Under the pieces are notes generated by a model. The model worked only from the letters and a program-made list of their open reading frames with translations, was not told where the DNA came from and ran no database searches. A stretch of 64,000 bases of DNA, from contig PABH01000036.1 in the NCBI GenBank assembly GCA_002702705.1, positions 62,001 to 126,000 on the forward strand, in the 5' to 3' direction. Position numbers and translations under genes: made by a program. Shown piece after piece: positions 20,714-28,934 of this stretch; the stretch's first letter is position 1; each line of letters starts with the position of its first letter. This DNA comes from Anaerolineaceae bacterium. GTDB taxonomy: Bacteria; Chloroflexota; Anaerolineae; Anaerolineales; Anaerolineaceae.

Positions 20714-21295
20714 TTATTCATTCTCTGGAGCTGATAGATTACCTTCGAGATTAATTAACGGAGCGATACTGCGCATAGCCAATATGATATTTTGTGTATG
20801 TTCCCATAAATCAATGTTAAACTCCTCAACTGCTTGCAGAATCTCCTCGCGGTTGGCACCTGCCGCAAAATTTTTATTATTCCATTTCTTTTTCACCGAT
20901 TTGGGTGTGAGGTCATAGATAGATTTAGAAGGACGTACTAGTGCGACAGCGGTTACTAAACCAGTGATCTCATCACATGCATATAGGGCTTTTTCCATCA
21001 GGCTTTCTCTTTTTACACCGGTGTAATCACTATGACTTAAGATTGCGCGTATCCAATGCTCTGGTACATTTTTTGATCTTAAAATTTCTGCCCCTACTAT
21101 GGGGTGTTCTTCCATTGTGGGATGAATTTCCCAGTCAAAGTCATGTAGCAAGCCAACCAAACCCCAATCTTCTTCGTCTTGGTTTAACTTTTTTGCATAG
21201 AATCGCATGGCGGCTTCCACACAAAACATATGATGGATAAGATTTTCATTTTTTACATACGTTTTAACAATTTCTAATGCTTCTTCTCGATTCAT
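20714..21295 (-). CDS. HD-domain hydrolase
   Basis: A 193-residue HD-superfamily protein. Metal ligands are visible in order: His21/His22 in NLIHHM, the H51-D52 pair in LLHDFDWE, a further His in HPIVGAEIL and SHSDYTG, and the Asp of ACDEITG. Family members are metal-dependent phosphohydrolases; small stand-alone ones of this kind are often annotated only as HDIG or HD domain proteins and the substrate is unknown. The ATG at 21295 overlaps the stop of the upstream SanA-like gene as ATGA, which decides the start over a longer frame; the two are translationally coupled. Confidence 0.85.
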   Translation of the reverse strand: MNREEALEIVKTYVKNENLIHHMFCVEAAMRFYAKKLNQDEEDWGLVGLLHDFDWEIHPTMEEHPIVGAEILRSKNVPEHWIRAILSHSDYTGVKRESLMEKALYACDEITGLVTAVALVRPSKSIYDLTPKSVKKKWNNKNFAAGANREEILQAVEEFNIDLWEHTQNIILAMRSIAPLINLEGNLSAPENE

Positions 21296-21951
21296 TCTAT
21301 TATTCCTAACTGGATTGGTTGTGGATCGCCCAAAACCGGAATTGGGTGGCGAATCCATACATCAACCATGGCACCCATGGTTGCCAAAGCTTCCCTAAAA
21401 TTCCATATTATTAAAGATCTGCGAGAATAAGTCCGTAAATCGGCATTAACGCCAGTCGCGTCAATGCCGATTTGATTACATAAAAATAAGGCGCGGGGCA
21501 AATGAAAATTTTGAGTGACCAAAATTGCTTGGTTTACATCAAAAATATATTTGGCGCGGTAACATGTATCATAGGTTCTGCGGCCGGCGTAATCTAAAAT
21601 AATGTCTTCTGGAGGTACATTTAAGGTTAGTGCGTAAGCCCTCATTGATCCCGGTTCATTGTATTCGATAAACCGATTGTCACCACTGAATAAAAGTTTT
21701 TTTACTTTCCCTTGATGATAAAGATCTGCTGCAGTTTGAACTCGATCCCGTAAAATAGCGGTCGGTGTGCCGTCATAACGCAAACCAGCGCCAAATACTA
21801 CCGCAACATTTGTTGAAGGAAGATTTTCAATTTTTTGAATTTTTGAGCCGAAGATCAACTTAAACAAAAACCAGGATAAACCGGGTACAAATATACTAAG
21901 GATGAATATCCATAAAAAGAATTTGGATAAGATTTTGAGAAATTTTTTCAT
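21292..21951 (-). CDS. SanA/YdcF-like DUF218 membrane protein
   Basis: A 219-residue protein with one N-terminal membrane anchor (about 8-32) and an extracytoplasmic DUF218 domain (about 47-205). The family marks are VVFGAGLRYDGTPTAILRDR, LLFSGDN, the DYAGRRTYDT motif near 113-122 and VTQNFHLPRALFL near 140. E. coli SanA and YdcF belong here and act in envelope barrier function or bind nucleotide cofactors; no precise reaction is established. It is the second gene of the minus-strand operon led by a PhnD-like lipoprotein, 7 bases after that gene. Confidence 0.9.
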   Translation of the reverse strand: MKKFLKILSKFFLWIFILSIFVPGLSWFLFKLIFGSKIQKIENLPSTNVAVVFGAGLRYDGTPTAILRDRVQTAADLYHQGKVKKLLFSGDNRFIEYNEPGSMRAYALTLNVPPEDIILDYAGRRTYDTCYRAKYIFDVNQAILVTQNFHLPRALFLCNQIGIDATGVNADLRTYSRRSLIIWNFREALATMGAMVDVWIRHPIPVLGDPQPIQLGIIE

Positions 21952-21958
21952 AAGTATT

Positions 21959-23017
21959 TTAATATCCTAAAAACTGATAGGGGATTACGTTGGCAGCATA
22001 GATCAGTTCTTTAACTTGCGAAAAAAATCGATCATCAATTTGTCTTAAATTTTGAACATCATATCGCAGACTTTTGGTTAATAATTCTTTTCCTTCACTG
22101 CTTTGAGACATGACGGATAAATAGGTTGTGGTTTTTTCTACCACTTGAAGCGGCACATCTTTTTGGACAGCAAAAGCCAAACTGGGAATGATAGGCTCTG
22201 ATCGCCAGATGATTTGAACTTTTTGCAATGCATCTGGAAGATCATTAATTACTTGTGATGAAGTGCGCGGATCACCGGTATAGGCAAAAGTTACGCCAAA
22301 ATCACAAATACCTTTGATGTAAAGCGCTCTTACGATTCCAGTGTGAGTTTGGATCATTACAGGATCCAAATTTTGAATACCATTTTGACTCATTAATCCC
22401 TGTGGAGCAATTGCACTAGATAAGGATGAATCATTAACAAAACAGGGGCGTTTTCCTTCAAACTGGCGAAGGGCAATGCCTGCTTCAGCTGTATTTAGAT
22501 TTGTGTTTTCATCAAAATATGAAAAAAAATTTGATTCAACATTACTTATAAACTGAAATCCGTATTGATAGAGTCCAAAATGATTGGTTACAAATAATGG
22601 GTTGATTAAATCTCGCTCTTTTGCTGCTAGATAGGTTAAAGGATGAAGCCAAACAAAATGCACTTCTCCTTTTCGTAAAGCTTCAAATGCATCTCTTGCT
22701 GAATTAAAATGTTGGTACTGGAAAAAAAAACCGGTTTGTTCTGAAAGATTTTGGATAAAAATATCCATATCCGGAGAGTTTAGATTTTCATCTGTATTAT
22801 TGATGTAAGTGACTATATAAGGGTTTGTTTCCGTTCCAAAAACTAGATCCTCTATAGGAATCGGTGTAATGGTAGGTGTTGCAGTAGGTGTTATGGTGGG
22901 TGTTTGTGTAGGTAAAACAAGAAAATCTCTCGCACTTTTTTGGCTGCAGCCAGAAAGCATGAGCGAAATAAAAGTTACAATAATTAGAAATTTTAATAAT
23001 AAAGTGTGTGATTTCAT
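21959..23017 (-). CDS. PhnD-like substrate-binding lipoprotein
   Basis: A 352-residue lipoprotein. A signal peptide ends in LSGC with lipid Cys24, followed by a Thr/Pro linker (PTQTPTITPTATPTITP) and a type II periplasmic binding domain of the PhnD/phosphonate family: a GEVHFVWLHPLTYLAA segment near 116-131, CDFGVTFAYTGDPR near 247-260 and the late WRSEPIIPSLAFAV. It would bind a small anion or phosphorylated compound at the cell surface. No permease or ATPase gene is nearby, so it is either an orphan binding protein or a sensor partner. It heads a four-gene minus-strand operon with a good promoter at 23066-23095. Confidence 0.8.
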   Translation of the reverse strand: MKSHTLLLKFLIIVTFISLMLSGCSQKSARDFLVLPTQTPTITPTATPTITPIPIEDLVFGTETNPYIVTYINNTDENLNSPDMDIFIQNLSEQTGFFFQYQHFNSARDAFEALRKGEVHFVWLHPLTYLAAKERDLINPLFVTNHFGLYQYGFQFISNVESNFFSYFDENTNLNTAEAGIALRQFEGKRPCFVNDSSLSSAIAPQGLMSQNGIQNLDPVMIQTHTGIVRALYIKGICDFGVTFAYTGDPRTSSQVINDLPDALQKVQIIWRSEPIIPSLAFAVQKDVPLQVVEKTTTYLSVMSQSSEGKELLTKSLRYDVQNLRQIDDRFFSQVKELIYAANVIPYQFLGY

Positions 23018-23065
23018 AGGGTAATCAAGGTGAAAAATTCGTTCTATAAAAAAACCATTATAATG

Positions 23066-23095
23066 ATTATAATCTTAGTTTCCGTTTAATGTCTA
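23066..23095 (-). promoter_or_regulatory. Promoter of the PhnD-like operon
   Basis: Read on the minus strand, TAGACA (23090-23095) and TATAAT (23066-23071) are 18 bases apart, five of six and six of six matches. The start of transcription would fall near 23059, giving a leader of about 42 bases before the ATG at 23017. Confidence 0.6.
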
Positions 23096-23143
23096 ATGTG
23101 GTTAAATAGTAAAGTAAGCAAGGTTTATGCCAAGGAGGAAGGT

Positions 23144-23818
23144 TTGGAAAACAAAAAAGAATTTCATCCAATTTGGAAGATCATTTTGGTTATTATTGTT
23201 GCATTATTGATTTTTTCAATTTTTACAGTATGGGTTATTCGAGATACAACGTTAAAGGTTGTTTCTCCATTAACAAATGCCAGTCAATCCCTAAGTACTC
23301 AGGTAGCCGCAGTTTTACATCCCACCCCAACCATTCTGCCGGATCCGGTAACGATTATTCACGAAGTGCGCAGTTTGGCTCGGTTAGAAACAATTTCCTA
23401 TTCGGTTGAAAAAGTAATTCGAGCCGAAAATGGTCAGGTGGCTTTTAATTTTTTATTTGGTGACAAATTAATCTTTGTAGCCCATGGATATGTAATTGCT
23501 GGAATTGATTTATCAAAGATAGAAAGTGAAGATTTATGGATCAAAGATGGGGCGCTTTATGTTTCAATGCCTCCTGCTGAAGTATTTGTAGCGACATTAG
23601 ATAATGAGAAGTCTTATGTTTTTGATCGAGATACAGGTTTATTAACCAAAGGTGATTTTGAACTAGAAACCAAAGCGCGTCAAGCCGCTGAAATGGAAAT
23701 TTACAATGCCGCCGTGGAGGATGGTATTTTGGACCAGGCTATGGTGAATGCGGAAAATTATTTATCCCGGTTGTTTACTCAACTAGGATATCCTGAGGTG
23801 GTCTTTGTTTTTGAGTGA
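23144..23818 (+). CDS. DUF4230 membrane-anchored protein
   Basis: A 224-residue protein with one N-terminal membrane helix (about 10-31) and an extracytoplasmic DUF4230 domain (about 70-224), marked by VTIIHEVRSLARLETISYSVEKVI and the FGDKLIFVAHGYVIAGIDLSKI region. The function is unknown. I prefer the TTG at 23144: AAGGAGG at 23132-23138 is placed five bases ahead, whereas the ATG at 23096, which would add 16 residues, has no ribosome site and abuts the -35 box of the divergent promoter. It stands alone between two divergent or unrelated units. Confidence 0.8.
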   Translation: MENKKEFHPIWKIILVIIVALLIFSIFTVWVIRDTTLKVVSPLTNASQSLSTQVAAVLHPTPTILPDPVTIIHEVRSLARLETISYSVEKVIRAENGQVAFNFLFGDKLIFVAHGYVIAGIDLSKIESEDLWIKDGALYVSMPPAEVFVATLDNEKSYVFDRDTGLLTKGDFELETKARQAAEMEIYNAAVEDGILDQAMVNAENYLSRLFTQLGYPEVVFVFE

Positions 23819-23896
23819 TAAAAAAATCTAAAAAATAAATACATTCCAAAACAAAAAATCGTAAAAACGGATTTACGAGGATAAGTATCTTGGATT

Positions 23897-23929
23897 CGAT
23901 TGAAAATTTTCAAAGAATTTTATCAATCG
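23897..23929. repeat. Inverted repeat in the gap before the ROK gene
   Basis: CGATTGAAAATT at 23897-23908 is the inverse complement of the segment ending at 23929 except for two extra bases, giving a 12-pair stem with a 2-base bulge. No T run follows. It could end the DUF4230 transcript weakly or be a binding site; the role is open. Confidence 0.3.
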
Positions 23930-23997
23930 TAACATGAGTATTTTCTATCGATATCGAAAAACCTTATAAAAGGGCACGAGATTTTGTGTTAAATAAC

Positions 23998-24025
23998 TTG
24001 ACATTTAATATTGCGGTGTTACAAT
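23998..24025 (+). promoter_or_regulatory. Promoter of the ROK regulator operon
   Basis: A perfect TTGACA at 23998-24003, a 16-base spacer and TACAAT at 24020-24025 with TGT just before it, an extended -10. The predicted transcription start is near 24032, 24 bases before the TTG start codon. Confidence 0.75.
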
Positions 24026-24028
24026 ATT
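24007..24028. promoter_or_regulatory. Putative operator over the ROK promoter
   Basis: AATATTG at 24007-24013 and CAATATT at 24022-24028 form a perfect 7-8-7 inverted repeat lying across the spacer and -10 box of the promoter. A repressor bound here would block polymerase. The obvious candidate is the ROK protein encoded next to it; that is an inference. Confidence 0.55.
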
Positions 24029-24055
24029 GATTAATAAACCCAGGAAAACTGCCTT

Positions 24056-25273
24056 TTGAAAACGAATTATTCTGCTTATCCTCGAATGAATGTTAAAACA
24101 CTTAACAAACATGTTGTAGTGGACTTGATTCGATTTACTTCAGGCGGAATTTCAAGAGCTGGACTATCCCGTGAATTGGGATTAACCAGGGCTGCTGTAA
24201 CTTCAATAGTGAATGATTTGAGTGACATGGGCATTGTGCGTGAAGCGGAAAAACAAACATCTGGCGGCAGAAAACCCGCTGTCCTAGAAATTGTTCCTTC
24301 GCAAGGATATGTTGTTGGGGTAGAGATGGGGGCTACTCATATTTTAGCCCTGGTTGCAGATTATTCAGCACGTGTCATTCGAGAAAAAGAAATTCAAATT
24401 GATATAAAGGATGGCCCTGAAGTGTGTTTGTCTGCTTTAGATCGGGTGGTACAGCAGGTAATTGCCGAGGCGGGTTTACAATTGGTGGATATTCATGCAA
24501 TCGGTATCGGTGTCCCTGGTCCCGTTGTGATTTCCGAAGGACTTGTTAGTGCTCCGCCCATTATGCCAGGCTGGGATAATTTTCCGATACGATCCGTGTT
24601 GAATAAAAAATGGGATTGTCATGTGTTATTAAACAATGATGCTGAATTAGGGGCACTCGGTGAGTGGGCATATGGTGCAGGGCGGAATGAAGCGAATCTG
24701 GTTTACATCAAAGTAGGCACAGGTATCGGAGCCGGATTGATTTTTGATAATGAGCTGTATCATGGTGTAACAGGGTCAGCAGGAGAAATTGGGCATATTA
24801 CAATCCGTGAAAATGGATCGATCTGTACTTGTGGAAACCGCGGATGTCTTGAAGCTGTGGCCGGTGGTAATGCCATTGCTTTACGGGCTTCGGAAGAAGT
24901 ACAGCGCGGAAAAAGAACTCAGTTGGTGGGATTTGGTGATTTTTACCAAATTACGATCAATGATGTTATATCCGCTGCTCGTAAAGGAGATTTGTTATGC
25001 CAGCAGATTATTTCTGAAGCTGGTACACATTTAGGCACAGCAATCGCAAGTTTGGTAAATTTAATCAATCCGAGTATCGTGATCATCGGTGGCGGCGTTG
25101 CACAAAGTGGGGACTTGTTATTAGAGCCAATCCGTACTGCTGTATCACGGAGAAGTTTACGAGTTGCTTCTAAAGCAGTAAGAGTTTCTGCTGCTTTATT
25201 AGGTAGAAGAGCATCAGCGATGGGCGCTGTAGTACAAGCATTATCGCATTCGCTGCATCAATTTTCTGAATAG
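24056..25273 (+). CDS. ROK-family transcriptional regulator
   Basis: A 405-residue NagC/XylR-type regulator: winged helix-turn-helix at about 15-72 (ISRAGLSRELGLTRAAVTSIVNDL), a phosphate-binding VGVEMGATHILALV near 90, and a ROK sugar-kinase-like domain with EIGHITI (His247) and the zinc motif with C257, C259 and C264 (CTCGNRGCLE). It should bind a sugar and control transcription of the transporter and glycosidase genes that follow. The TTG start at 24056 has AGGA about ten bases upstream; an ATG at 24086 is an alternative. An inverted repeat over its promoter suggests autoregulation. malE starts 88 bases downstream. Confidence 0.92.
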   Translation: MKTNYSAYPRMNVKTLNKHVVVDLIRFTSGGISRAGLSRELGLTRAAVTSIVNDLSDMGIVREAEKQTSGGRKPAVLEIVPSQGYVVGVEMGATHILALVADYSARVIREKEIQIDIKDGPEVCLSALDRVVQQVIAEAGLQLVDIHAIGIGVPGPVVISEGLVSAPPIMPGWDNFPIRSVLNKKWDCHVLLNNDAELGALGEWAYGAGRNEANLVYIKVGTGIGAGLIFDNELYHGVTGSAGEIGHITIRENGSICTCGNRGCLEAVAGGNAIALRASEEVQRGKRTQLVGFGDFYQITINDVISAARKGDLLCQQIISEAGTHLGTAIASLVNLINPSIVIIGGGVAQSGDLLLEPIRTAVSRRSLRVASKAVRVSAALLGRRASAMGAVVQALSHSLHQFSE

Positions 25274-25361
25274 AAAAACAAGGAGGTGAATAACAAAAAT
25301 AGTTACTCTTAACGAAAATTCCAACTGTCTGTAAAAAATTTAAAAAAATCTGGAGGAACAG

Positions 25362-26687
25362 ATGTCTAAGAAGTTTTTACCCTTGATCAGTTTAATTCTG
25401 ATCGCAGCTTTTGTTTTAGTGGCTTGTCAATCTGCCGCAACACCGGCTCCAACTGAAGAACCGGCAATGGAAGAACCGACTGCAGAACCTGTAGTAGAAG
25501 AACCGACTGAAGCACCAGCGATGGAAGAACCAACCGCTGAGCCGGCAATGGATGTTACAACGATTTCAATCTGGCATCAATGGGATGGGAAATATCTGGA
25601 AGCTATTGAACAAGCATTCCGAGATTATGAAGCAATGCACCCAGAAGTAAAAATTGACCTTTCCAAACCTGAAGATGTTGCCAGTGCTTTGAACGTAGCT
25701 ATTCCTGCAGGCGAAGGTCCCGATATTATCGGTTGGGCAAATGATAAAATTGGTGAACAGGCTTTCAATGGCAATATTGTTGCTCTTGATGACTACGGTA
25801 TCGATATGAATTACCTCGACACTAATTTTGAACCTGCTGCAGTTGCCGGTGTGGTTTATTCTGATTTCATTTGGGCACTCCCTGAATCTCAAGAAGGTAT
25901 TGCTTTACTCTACAACAAAGATTTAGTTACTGAAGAATATTTACCAGCAGATCCGTTGGATTTTGAAGACCTTTACGCCAAAGCAGAAAAATTCCAACAA
26001 GATACTGGCAAAGTTTTGGTTTGTAACCAAGGTTTTGGCGCTTCAGACGCTTACCATGTAGCCCCAATTTATTTTGGTTTTGGTGTTCCTTCTTATGTTG
26101 ATGAAGAAGGTAATGGTTATTTAAACACCCCTGAAATGATAGCGGGTGCAGAGTGGTTAAAGAAATTCTCCACTGTTTCTTTAGCTGAAAATAGTTATGA
26201 TATTTGTAATGCTGCCTTAGCTGAAGGTGAAGTTGGTATGTGGTGGACTGGCCCATGGGCAGTCGCTGGTGTTGAAGAAAGTGGTTTGAACTACGGTATT
26301 TTACAAATGGGTCGCCCATTTGTTGGTATCAAAACCCTCATGCTTTCTGCTAATGCGGTTGATCGTGGTACAGCTGAAGTTGCTGTGGATGTAATGAAAT
26401 ACTTTACAAGTGCCGAAGTTCAGAAAAAAATCGCTTTGGTTAATAAAACCATCCCGGCAGCAACCGCGGCTTTGAATGATTCGGAAGTTTCTCAATTAAC
26501 CGCTGTGGTTGGTTTTGGTGCTTCCCTTAACTTAGGTGTACCGATGTCACCTTCCCCATTCTCTTCAGCCCAGTGGGGTCCTGTTGGTGATGCATCTGCG
26601 GCTATCTGGACTGGCGCAGCTGAACCTGCCCAGGCTATGGAAGATGCAGAAGCAGCGCTCGAAACAGCCATTGCCGATATGCAATAA
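25362..26687 (+). CDS. MalE-type oligosaccharide-binding lipoprotein
   Basis: A 441-residue extracellular solute-binding protein of the maltose/family 1 type. Signal peptide with lipid Cys22 (LVAC), then a Glu/Pro-rich linker at about 29-64 built from repeated EEPT and AEP units, then the binding domain beginning TTISIWHQWDG. The linker is a degenerate tandem repeat at DNA level too. It would capture malto-oligosaccharides released at the surface and hand them to the two permeases downstream. GGAGG lies eight bases before the ATG. The hairpin that follows (26701-26735) probably allows more of this protein than of the permeases. Confidence 0.93.
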   Translation: MSKKFLPLISLILIAAFVLVACQSAATPAPTEEPAMEEPTAEPVVEEPTEAPAMEEPTAEPAMDVTTISIWHQWDGKYLEAIEQAFRDYEAMHPEVKIDLSKPEDVASALNVAIPAGEGPDIIGWANDKIGEQAFNGNIVALDDYGIDMNYLDTNFEPAAVAGVVYSDFIWALPESQEGIALLYNKDLVTEEYLPADPLDFEDLYAKAEKFQQDTGKVLVCNQGFGASDAYHVAPIYFGFGVPSYVDEEGNGYLNTPEMIAGAEWLKKFSTVSLAENSYDICNAALAEGEVGMWWTGPWAVAGVEESGLNYGILQMGRPFVGIKTLMLSANAVDRGTAEVAVDVMKYFTSAEVQKKIALVNKTIPAATAALNDSEVSQLTAVVGFGASLNLGVPMSPSPFSSAQWGPVGDASAAIWTGAAEPAQAMEDAEAALETAIADMQ

Positions 26688-26700
26688 GATCATCTTTTTT

Positions 26701-26735
26701 GGGGAGGTGGCATTTTAATGCCCCTCCCCATTTTT
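26701..26735 (+). terminator. Intercistronic hairpin between malE and malF
   Basis: GGGGAGG and GGCAT (26701-26713, with one bulged T) pair with ATGCC and CCTCCCC (26718-26729) across a TTTA loop, then TTTTT. It has the form of a terminator but sits inside the operon, as in other binding-protein/permease operons where it gives partial termination or protects the upstream message. Confidence 0.75.
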
Positions 26736-26764
26736 GGTCAGGAAGTCGGTGAAAGGAGTGTATG

Positions 26765-27979
26765 ATGAGCGGCTGGTTAGGAAAGCGCAAATGGATCACA
26801 ATTACATTATTTTTGCTGCCTACGATTATTGCGATCCTCATTTTTAATATCTATCCAATTTTACTAAACTCCTATGTTTCATTTACCAATCGTAATAAGT
26901 TCCATCCCAACCCGGACTGTGATATTTTCCTCACGAATTTGTTAGATCCGTTATGTTGGAAAGCGTTTGAACAAAATGCGCCTAGAGGAATAGGACAACC
27001 CTATACTTTAGCTGAACCCCTATTTAGCAATTACGATACGCTAATGGGAAAACTTTTTCAACCAGAAGCATTAATTGCTGTGCTGCTTTTGCTTATAACA
27101 TTTTTGCCATTATTCGGAGCAAATTACCTTGGTAAAAGACAAGACAGGAAAATTAATTCCCAGATTTCAAAAGGTATGGTATGGGTAATTGGTTTTCTTG
27201 TGACAATAGCTTTATTTTTCCTGTTAAATGTTCCCGAAGCTATTTCTAAATTAATGCAAACCGGCGATTTTATCGTTGTCGTTTTCAGGACGATTTTATT
27301 TGTTGCTCTGCGGGTTCCATTAACCTTTGTAATTGGTTTGGCATTGGCACTTATATTAAATTCGGACATTCGTGGAAAAACATTTTTTAGAGTCGTGTTG
27401 TTTATTCCATGGGGTGCCTCATCCGTTGCAATCCTGATGGCTTTGGTTTGGCAATTTCTATTCCGCCAGCAAGGAACAATTAACCAGTTATTAGATTTAA
27501 TTGGAATTAACGGACCAATTTGGTTAAATAATCCGATATTGGCATTCGGGGTAGTGGTATTGGCAGATATCTGGTTTTCATATCCATTCTTTATGGTTTC
27601 CATTTTAGGTGCGTTACAATCCATTCCGGGAGAATTATATGAGGCGGCAGAAGTGGATGGCGCGAATTGGTGGACTCAATTATCCAAAATCACCCTTCCA
27701 TTAATTCGTCCGGCTGTTTTACCAGCTGCAGTGCTTACATCGATAACTGCTTTCCAAATGTTTGGTACGGCGTTTGCTATCACTGCAGGCGGTCCCATTC
27801 AAGGTGCAGGTAAACCTGGTGCTACGGAATTTGTGATGGTGTATGCGTTTAAGCAGATCTTTCAATCGCAAAATTTTGGAAGAGCAACTGCGTTCGCCGT
27901 GCTTGTATTTATCATGTTATTTATAGCTACTTTATATAGTCTACGAGTGACCCGGATTACGAAAGGAGCGTACGAATGA
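26765..27979 (+). CDS. ABC sugar permease, MalF type
   Basis: A 404-residue inner-membrane permease. TM1 is at about 11-30, followed by a long external region, three more hydrophobic segments and the conserved transport core. The EAA loop that contacts the ATPase reads YEAAEVDGANWW near 293-304, followed by LPLIRPAVLP. The insertion between TM1 and the core (about 60 residues with the CDIFLTNLLDPLCW stretch) resembles the extra external region of MalF. Two ATGs are adjacent (26762 and 26765); AAAGGAG is better spaced for the second. It overlaps the MalG gene as ATGA. The pair probably imports malto-oligosaccharides. Confidence 0.93.
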   Translation: MSGWLGKRKWITITLFLLPTIIAILIFNIYPILLNSYVSFTNRNKFHPNPDCDIFLTNLLDPLCWKAFEQNAPRGIGQPYTLAEPLFSNYDTLMGKLFQPEALIAVLLLLITFLPLFGANYLGKRQDRKINSQISKGMVWVIGFLVTIALFFLLNVPEAISKLMQTGDFIVVVFRTILFVALRVPLTFVIGLALALILNSDIRGKTFFRVVLFIPWGASSVAILMALVWQFLFRQQGTINQLLDLIGINGPIWLNNPILAFGVVVLADIWFSYPFFMVSILGALQSIPGELYEAAEVDGANWWTQLSKITLPLIRPAVLPAAVLTSITAFQMFGTAFAITAGGPIQGAGKPGATEFVMVYAFKQIFQSQNFGRATAFAVLVFIMLFIATLYSLRVTRITKGAYE

Positions 27980-28821
27980 AAAGGAAAACGAAACCGATTA
28001 TTCGCATTTTACAATATACAATCTTAGTAATCGCTGCCATCTACGCTTTTTATCCGGTTTGGTTTGCCATATTAGCCTCTGGGCGGTTAGGTGAACGATT
28101 GTATACATTGAATATTTTGGGCATGTTTATCCCTACTGAGTGGACTTTTGAAAATTACCGCGTCATGTTATTTGAAAGACCATTTTTAACCTGGTTAACA
28201 AACAGCCTAAAAGTGGCTTCGATAACCACGATTGCGAGCTTATTGGTGGCTACTTCGGCCGCTTTTGCATTATCGCGATTTCGATTTAAAGGTCGGCAGT
28301 TCTTTCTGGTCCTCTTACTTGCCATTTCAACCTTTCCCGGTTTGCTTTCTTTGGTAGCAATTGCCCAGGTGCTGACGGCTTTGGGATTGTACGGTACCCA
28401 TGTAGGCTTAATCTTAGCTTATACAACGGGAACGCTGGTTTTCTCCACCTGGAATCTTAAGGGGTATTTTGATACGATACCGATTGATCTTGAAGAATCA
28501 GCGATGCTGGATGGTTGTGGACCTCTTCAAGCTTTTATATTGATCGCATTACCTCTAGCTCGTCCGGCATTGGCAGTTACTGCGATTTTAGGTTTTATGG
28601 CTGGCTGGGGTGATTTTGTGTTTGCCTCCGTTTTGGTTCCTGCACCGGATTCTATGAAGCTGGCCGTTCCTGCATTATATGCATTAGCAAACTCAATGAG
28701 TGTTCCCTGGGGTTATTTTGCCGCCGGTGCTGTAATTGTGATTATCCCCACAATTTTAGTATATCTATCCATGAACCGTTACTTTGAGGGTGGGTTAACC
28801 CTTGGAGGCGTAAAAGGATAA
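27976..28821 (+). CDS. ABC sugar permease, MalG type
   Basis: A 281-residue permease with six membrane helices and an EAA loop LEESAMLDGCGPLQ near 176-189 followed by LPLARPALAV. The C-terminal FEGGLTLGGVKG is the typical MalG ending that reaches the ATPase interface. It forms the heterodimeric channel with the MalF-type protein encoded four bases of overlap upstream. No MalK/MsmX-type ATPase gene is present in the window, so a shared ATPase encoded elsewhere must energise it. Confidence 0.95.
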   Translation: MKRKTKPIIRILQYTILVIAAIYAFYPVWFAILASGRLGERLYTLNILGMFIPTEWTFENYRVMLFERPFLTWLTNSLKVASITTIASLLVATSAAFALSRFRFKGRQFFLVLLLAISTFPGLLSLVAIAQVLTALGLYGTHVGLILAYTTGTLVFSTWNLKGYFDTIPIDLEESAMLDGCGPLQAFILIALPLARPALAVTAILGFMAGWGDFVFASVLVPAPDSMKLAVPALYALANSMSVPWGYFAAGAVIVIIPTILVYLSMNRYFEGGLTLGGVKG

Positions 28822-28873
28822 TAAATTAAGTTTATGGATTTACCAGTTTGTTTCAAAGTGAGAAAAATTGATT

Positions 28874-28914
28874 GCCCGGTTTTCAAGATGGATGCCGGGC
28901 TCGATTTTGTTTTC
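28874..28914 (+). terminator. Weak terminator-like hairpin after malG
   Basis: GCCCGG at 28874-28879 pairs with CCGGGC at 28896-28901 over a 16-base loop, then a T-rich segment (GATTTTGTTTT). It lies in the 113-base gap before the GH13 lipoprotein gene and could reduce read-through into the glycosidases. The stem is only six pairs. Confidence 0.4.
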
Positions 28915-28934
28915 CTGCTAGGTTTGGAGATGGG

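Noticed and set aside
23950-23965. Palindromic CGATATCG cluster before the ROK promoter as an operator
   Set aside because: The match is short and AT-rich, and the 7-8-7 repeat on the promoter is a far better operator candidate.
25286-25312. Eight-codon frame GTG to TAA after the orphan ribosome site, as a leader peptide
   Set aside because: The GTG lies inside the ribosome site itself, so it cannot be started from it, and no attenuator follows.
25446-25555. Tandem DNA repeats behind the malE signal sequence
   Set aside because: They encode the Glu/Pro-rich lipoprotein linker and need no other explanation; not a CRISPR or mobile repeat.
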